From SHVO01 sp050250575 (lineage in GTDB: Bacteria; Pseudomonadota; Alphaproteobacteria; Rhodospirillales; Rhodospirillaceae), in NCBI GenBank assembly GCA_050250575.1, contig JBFWOJ010000003.1:124001-188000 (forward strand): DNA of 64,000 nucleotides. The letters are read 5' to 3'. The stretch's first letter is position 1, and each line of letters starts with the position of its first letter. Under the pieces are notes generated by a model that saw only the letters and a list, made by a program, of their open reading frames with translations, did no database searches and was not told the DNA's origin. Below are positions 60,990 to 64,000 of this stretch, one piece after another. The translations under genes and the position numbers were made by a program.

Positions 60990-62414
60990 TTAATGCTGGA
61001 TCGAGATTGCGAACTTCGCAGCGATCGCCGCGAACGCGGCGCGCTGGGCGAGCGCTTCCCCACCTTGCGGCCGGCCGGGACGGTCGCCGGCGTTCCAGGC
61101 AAACGTATCGATATGCGCCCACGGCGGCGCGGCGCCGTCCTTCGGGGTCGCGAATTCCTTCAAGAAAAGCGCCGCGGTGATGGCGCCCGCGAAAGGTGAA
61201 TCGCCGGCATTGTTGATGTCGGCGACCTTGCTGTCGATCATCTTGCGGTAGGGCTTCCACAGCGGAAGACGCCAAATCGGATCGAACGTATCGCGTGCCG
61301 CGTTGGCGAACGTCGCCGCGAGGTCTTCGTCGTCGGTGAAGAACGCGGGCAGCTCCGGCCCAAGCGCGGTGCGCGCGGCGCCGGTCAGGGTTGCGAAGTC
61401 GAGCAGCATCGCCGGATTCTCGGACACGGCCTCGACGAGCGCATCGCCCAGCACGAGACGACCTTCGGCATCTGTATTGCCGATTTCGACAGTCGTGCCC
61501 TTACGCGTCGCGAGAACATCGCCTGGACGAAATGCGTTGCCGGCCACGGCGTTTTCGACCGCAGGAACGAGAACACGCAGGCGGACCGGCAGCTTATGCG
61601 CCATGATCATATGCGCGAGCCCCAGCACGGTGGCAGCGCCGCCCATGTCCTTTTTCATCAGCGCCATGGCGCTCGCCGGTTTCAGATCCAAGCCACCGGT
61701 GTCGAAACAGACGCCTTTACCGACAAGCGTGACCTTCGGCGCCGACGCCCTCCCCCATTTGATGTCGAGCAGCCGCGGCGCGCTCGCGCTGGCCCGGCCG
61801 ACCGCATGGATCATGGGATAGTTGGCCCGCAGCAGCTCGTCGCCCGTCGTCACGGTGAAGGAGGCATCGTGCGCGGCGGCGAGATCGCGCGCGGCCTGTT
61901 CGAGGTGATGGGGCAGCATGTCGGCCGCCGGCGTATTGACGAGATCGCGCGATAGACATGCGGCTTCGATCGCGCTGGTGAGATATCTGCGGTTCGCGCC
62001 TTCGGGCCATACCAGTTTCGCCCGTTCAGGCGCCGTCTCCGACTTGTAGCGGGAGAAGCTGTAGCCGCCGAGCGCCCAGGCGAGTGCGGCCCATGTTGGA
62101 AAGTCGGCGGGCGGCGCGCCGGCAACCTCGGCCAGCGCATACAGGCCCTTCGGCAAGGATTTCGCGAGACCGCCGGTGACCCATGGATCGTCGCCGCGGC
62201 CGAGGCCGAGGATCACCTTGGCGATCTTTCCGCTCTCGTCCGGCACGACCGCGACCGACCCCGCGTCCGGTTTGAACCCGGTCGAGGCAAGCCAGGCGCG
62301 AACGCGCTCCGGCTGCGCGGCGTTCATGGCGTCGAAGCGCTCGGCCGCCACGGCGATAATGGGAACTGCCGAAGCATCGGCCTCGGCCAAAAGAGAGAGC
62401 GCAGGAGTTTTCAC
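60990..62414 (-). CDS. M17-family leucyl aminopeptidase
   Basis: A 474-aa metallopeptidase. The C-terminal catalytic domain shows VTLVGKGVCFDTGGLDLKP, MKKDMGGAA and NTDAEGRL, which hold the two metal ions and the catalytic Lys and Arg. It removes N-terminal residues from peptides in the cytoplasm. It ends 2 bases from the decayed toxin gene on the other strand. The symbol pepA or pepB is not assigned because the alphaproteobacterial paralogues are hard to separate by eye. Confidence 0.9.
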   Translation of the reverse strand: MKTPALSLLAEADASAVPIIAVAAERFDAMNAAQPERVRAWLASTGFKPDAGSVAVVPDESGKIAKVILGLGRGDDPWVTGGLAKSLPKGLYALAEVAGAPPADFPTWAALAWALGGYSFSRYKSETAPERAKLVWPEGANRRYLTSAIEAACLSRDLVNTPAADMLPHHLEQAARDLAAAHDASFTVTTGDELLRANYPMIHAVGRASASAPRLLDIKWGRASAPKVTLVGKGVCFDTGGLDLKPASAMALMKKDMGGAATVLGLAHMIMAHKLPVRLRVLVPAVENAVAGNAFRPGDVLATRKGTTVEIGNTDAEGRLVLGDALVEAVSENPAMLLDFATLTGAARTALGPELPAFFTDDEDLAATFANAARDTFDPIWRLPLWKPYRKMIDSKVADINNAGDSPFAGAITAALFLKEFATPKDGAAPPWAHIDTFAWNAGDRPGRPQGGEALAQRAAFAAIAAKFAISIQH

Positions 62415-62450
62415 GGCCGCGAAGGTATCAGATCGGCGGACGGCTGACAG

Positions 62451-63566
62451 TCACGATTGTCTATGAAAGAAGGCGCGCTCGAGGAGCGCCTTGCGTGGGC
62501 TGAAGGGCATCGGTTTTTCCGGTACAGAAACGGGAATGTCCGGCCGGGGCTCCATCAATCCGTTTTCAACATAAAATCTGTCCGCGCCCCGCTGGATCGG
62601 CACGCCCATGTCGCGGGCAGCGAGCTGGCGGTCCATCAGCTGCCCGCGCGGATGACCCTTCTGGAACAGCGCGCGGTTGCGATCGTGCCAGATGGCGCGG
62701 GTGATCCCATACGCGAGATCGGCGTTCAGCGTGTCGCGCCCGACCAGAACCGAACCCACATCGAGGGTGGCCGTCGCCGGGTTGTCGCCGTAGGCTTTGG
62801 CCGGGATGGTGCCCTGACTGTAATAGGGGAAGATCTTCGGCAGCTTCTCCGCAATCGGGCCGTCGATGGGAACGAAGGAAATCGGCGTGCGGCCCGCGAG
62901 GTCTTCCAGCGCCAGCACCGGCGCGCCGCTGATCATGAAGAAGGCGTCGACCTCGTCTTTCTCCAGCGCCCCAGTCACGGCGTTGAAATCGTAATAGCGC
63001 ATCTGGAGGCTGTCCCACTTTACGCCGTAGGCGGAAAGGATCAGCTTCGCGGTGCCGGCCGTCGCCGAGGCTTCACCACCGATCGCAACCTTCTTCCCCT
63101 TGAGATCAGGCACGCCCTTGATGGTCGAGCCCTTCTTCACCACCAGATGCACATTGGCGGGGTATAGCCGCGCGATCATGCGCAGATTGCGGATCGGTTC
63201 CTGCCCTTGAAAGGCACTGGTCCCGCCATAAGCCCAAGCCATGGTGTCCGCCTGCGAGAGCGCGAGCTCGAGATCCCCGCGCGCGACGGCGCGCAAATTT
63301 TCGGCAGCATCGATGGTGGTTTGAGCAACGGCAATCAAGCCGGGAACGCCGCAGCTACCGCCGCGCTCGCATTCGCGCGACCCCGGCGGATTGGAAATGG
63401 CGTTGGCAATCAGACCGGCGAAGGGGAAATCCGTCGCCCCCGTCGGGCCGGCGCCGATCCGCATCACCTTCATGTCCTGGGCATAGAGCGCCGACGCCGC
63501 AAAGACGCTGGAAGCCGCGAGGCCGAGGACCAAGAAACGACGTGTTACGGGCTTAAAAAAACTCAC
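62451..63566 (-). CDS. TAXI-family TRAP transporter solute-binding protein
   Basis: A 371-aa exported protein with a signal peptide (to about residue 29, ending ALYA). The segments MRIGAGPTGATDFPFAGLIA, LELALSQADTMAWAYGG and KKVAIGGEASATAGTAK are typical of TAXI proteins. These bind small carboxylates (such as glutamate) for a TRAP permease. A short Cys-containing insert (RECERGGSCGVPG) lies near residue 65. No membrane subunits are present next to it in this window. Confidence 0.88.
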   Translation of the reverse strand: MSFFKPVTRRFLVLGLAASSVFAASALYAQDMKVMRIGAGPTGATDFPFAGLIANAISNPPGSRECERGGSCGVPGLIAVAQTTIDAAENLRAVARGDLELALSQADTMAWAYGGTSAFQGQEPIRNLRMIARLYPANVHLVVKKGSTIKGVPDLKGKKVAIGGEASATAGTAKLILSAYGVKWDSLQMRYYDFNAVTGALEKDEVDAFFMISGAPVLALEDLAGRTPISFVPIDGPIAEKLPKIFPYYSQGTIPAKAYGDNPATATLDVGSVLVGRDTLNADLAYGITRAIWHDRNRALFQKGHPRGQLMDRQLAARDMGVPIQRGADRFYVENGLMEPRPDIPVSVPEKPMPFSPRKALLERAFFHRQS

Positions 63567-63771
63567 GCACGCAAACCTTCACCCGGCGGTTTGACGCGGA
63601 GTCCCATTCGCGGAAACCCGCGCGATAATCCCTCGATAACACATCCAACGCTTGGGCGGCACGTTTCGTTGTCGAAAGGTCGGGAAATTTTCGGCGGTGT
63701 GGCGTAAGACCCACAGAAGCTCCATATTCGAACGCGACGCGTTATTTTCGCGCGATGACTGCGAGGCCTCC

Positions 63772-64000
63772 ATGCTCGATATCCGCCAGATTCCCGTGCT
63801 TTCCGACAATTTCGTCTATCTCGCGCGCGAGCCCAGGAGCGGGGCGGTCGCCGCCGTCGATCCGGCGGTGGCCGAGCCTGTCCTTGCCGAAGCGAACCGC
63901 CTGGGCTGGACAATCACGCATATCCTCAACACCCACCATCATCCCGACCATGTGGGCGGAAATATGGAGATCAAGGAGGCGACCGGCTGCGTTATCGTGG
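63772..64000 (+). CDS. gloB: Hydroxyacylglutathione hydrolase (glyoxalase II), N-terminus
   Basis: The first 76 codons of a metallo-beta-lactamase fold protein, cut by the window end. MLDIRQIPVLSDNFVYLA is the usual GloB beginning, and THHHPDHVGGN carries the metal-binding motif HxHxDH. GAGG precedes the ATG. It should hydrolyse S-lactoylglutathione to lactate and glutathione. Confidence 0.9.
   Translation, partial: MLDIRQIPVLSDNFVYLAREPRSGAVAAVDPAVAEPVLAEANRLGWTITHILNTHHHPDHVGGNMEIKEATGCVIV

Overview
This 64 kb window is a GC-rich, gene-dense stretch of chromosome from an alphaproteobacterium. The main grounds are the kdsD-lptC-lptA-lptB-rpoN-ptsN block next to a short RNase D, an NDUFA9-like complex I protein, a Caulobacter-type ceramide locus and a bufferin (DUF2282/DUF692/DUF2063) operon. 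Gene content leans towards Caulobacterales or relatives such as the Rhizomicrobium/Micropepsis group, but I cannot name a genus. I see no insertion sequence, prophage or CRISPR array. The only clear wreckage is a frameshifted Phd/VapC toxin-antitoxin pair at about 60.2-61.0 kb.

Layout. 0-5.6 kb: small exported proteins and lipoproteins, then a three-gene Gtr-type lipid-linked glycosylation module (large membrane protein, GtrB-like GT2, GtrA). 5.6-9.6 kb: a PLP-dependent dehydratase and a two-component pair (a receiver-HPt protein and a membrane histidine kinase). 9.6-15.5 kb: vitamin B12 uptake (btuB-btuF-btuC-btuD, all minus strand) behind a cobalamin riboswitch, with a second BtuF-like protein convergent to it. 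15.5-20.3 kb: proline-rich small proteins, an apparently exported SAM methyltransferase, a molybdopterin oxidoreductase and a DmeF-type metal efflux protein.

20.4-31.2 kb is the most striking region, a sphingolipid locus. The minus-strand operon aasR-cerR-acp-spt should activate an acyl chain, load it onto a dedicated carrier protein, condense it with serine and reduce the 3-keto group. A second minus-strand operon, with a good sigma70-like promoter, holds an LptF/LptG-like permease pair, a di-iron lipid hydroxylase and a ceramide synthase (bCerS-like). Between them a plus-strand pair encodes a DAG-kinase-fold (ceramide kinase-like) protein and a Tam41-like nucleotidyltransferase. Together they suggest ceramide synthesis, hydroxylation, phosphorylation, possible CDP activation and export.

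31.4-33.3 kb: a complete bufferin operon (copper-related RiPP). 33.3-38.5 kb: an unknown 573-aa protein, an acyl-CoA synthetase, a TonB-C lipoprotein and ptsN. 38.8-44.5 kb: rpoN, LPS transport (lptB, lptA, lptC), kdsD and RNase D. 44.7-49.9 kb: a second glycan locus (DegT aminotransferase, GtrB-like GT2, WxcM-like acetyltransferase/isomerase fusion, GtrA) facing a large membrane protein. 50.1-64 kb: a lipoprotein, tRNA-Leu(CAG), an NDUFA9-like protein, a UppP/BacA-family protein with an altered active site, gltD-gltB with an intrinsic terminator, the decayed toxin-antitoxin pair, an M17 aminopeptidase, a TAXI solute-binding protein and the start of a glyoxalase II gene cut by the window end.

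Genes are packed tightly. Many same-strand neighbours overlap by ATGA or GTGA, and several convergent neighbours overlap through shared stop codons (CTAA or CTAG).
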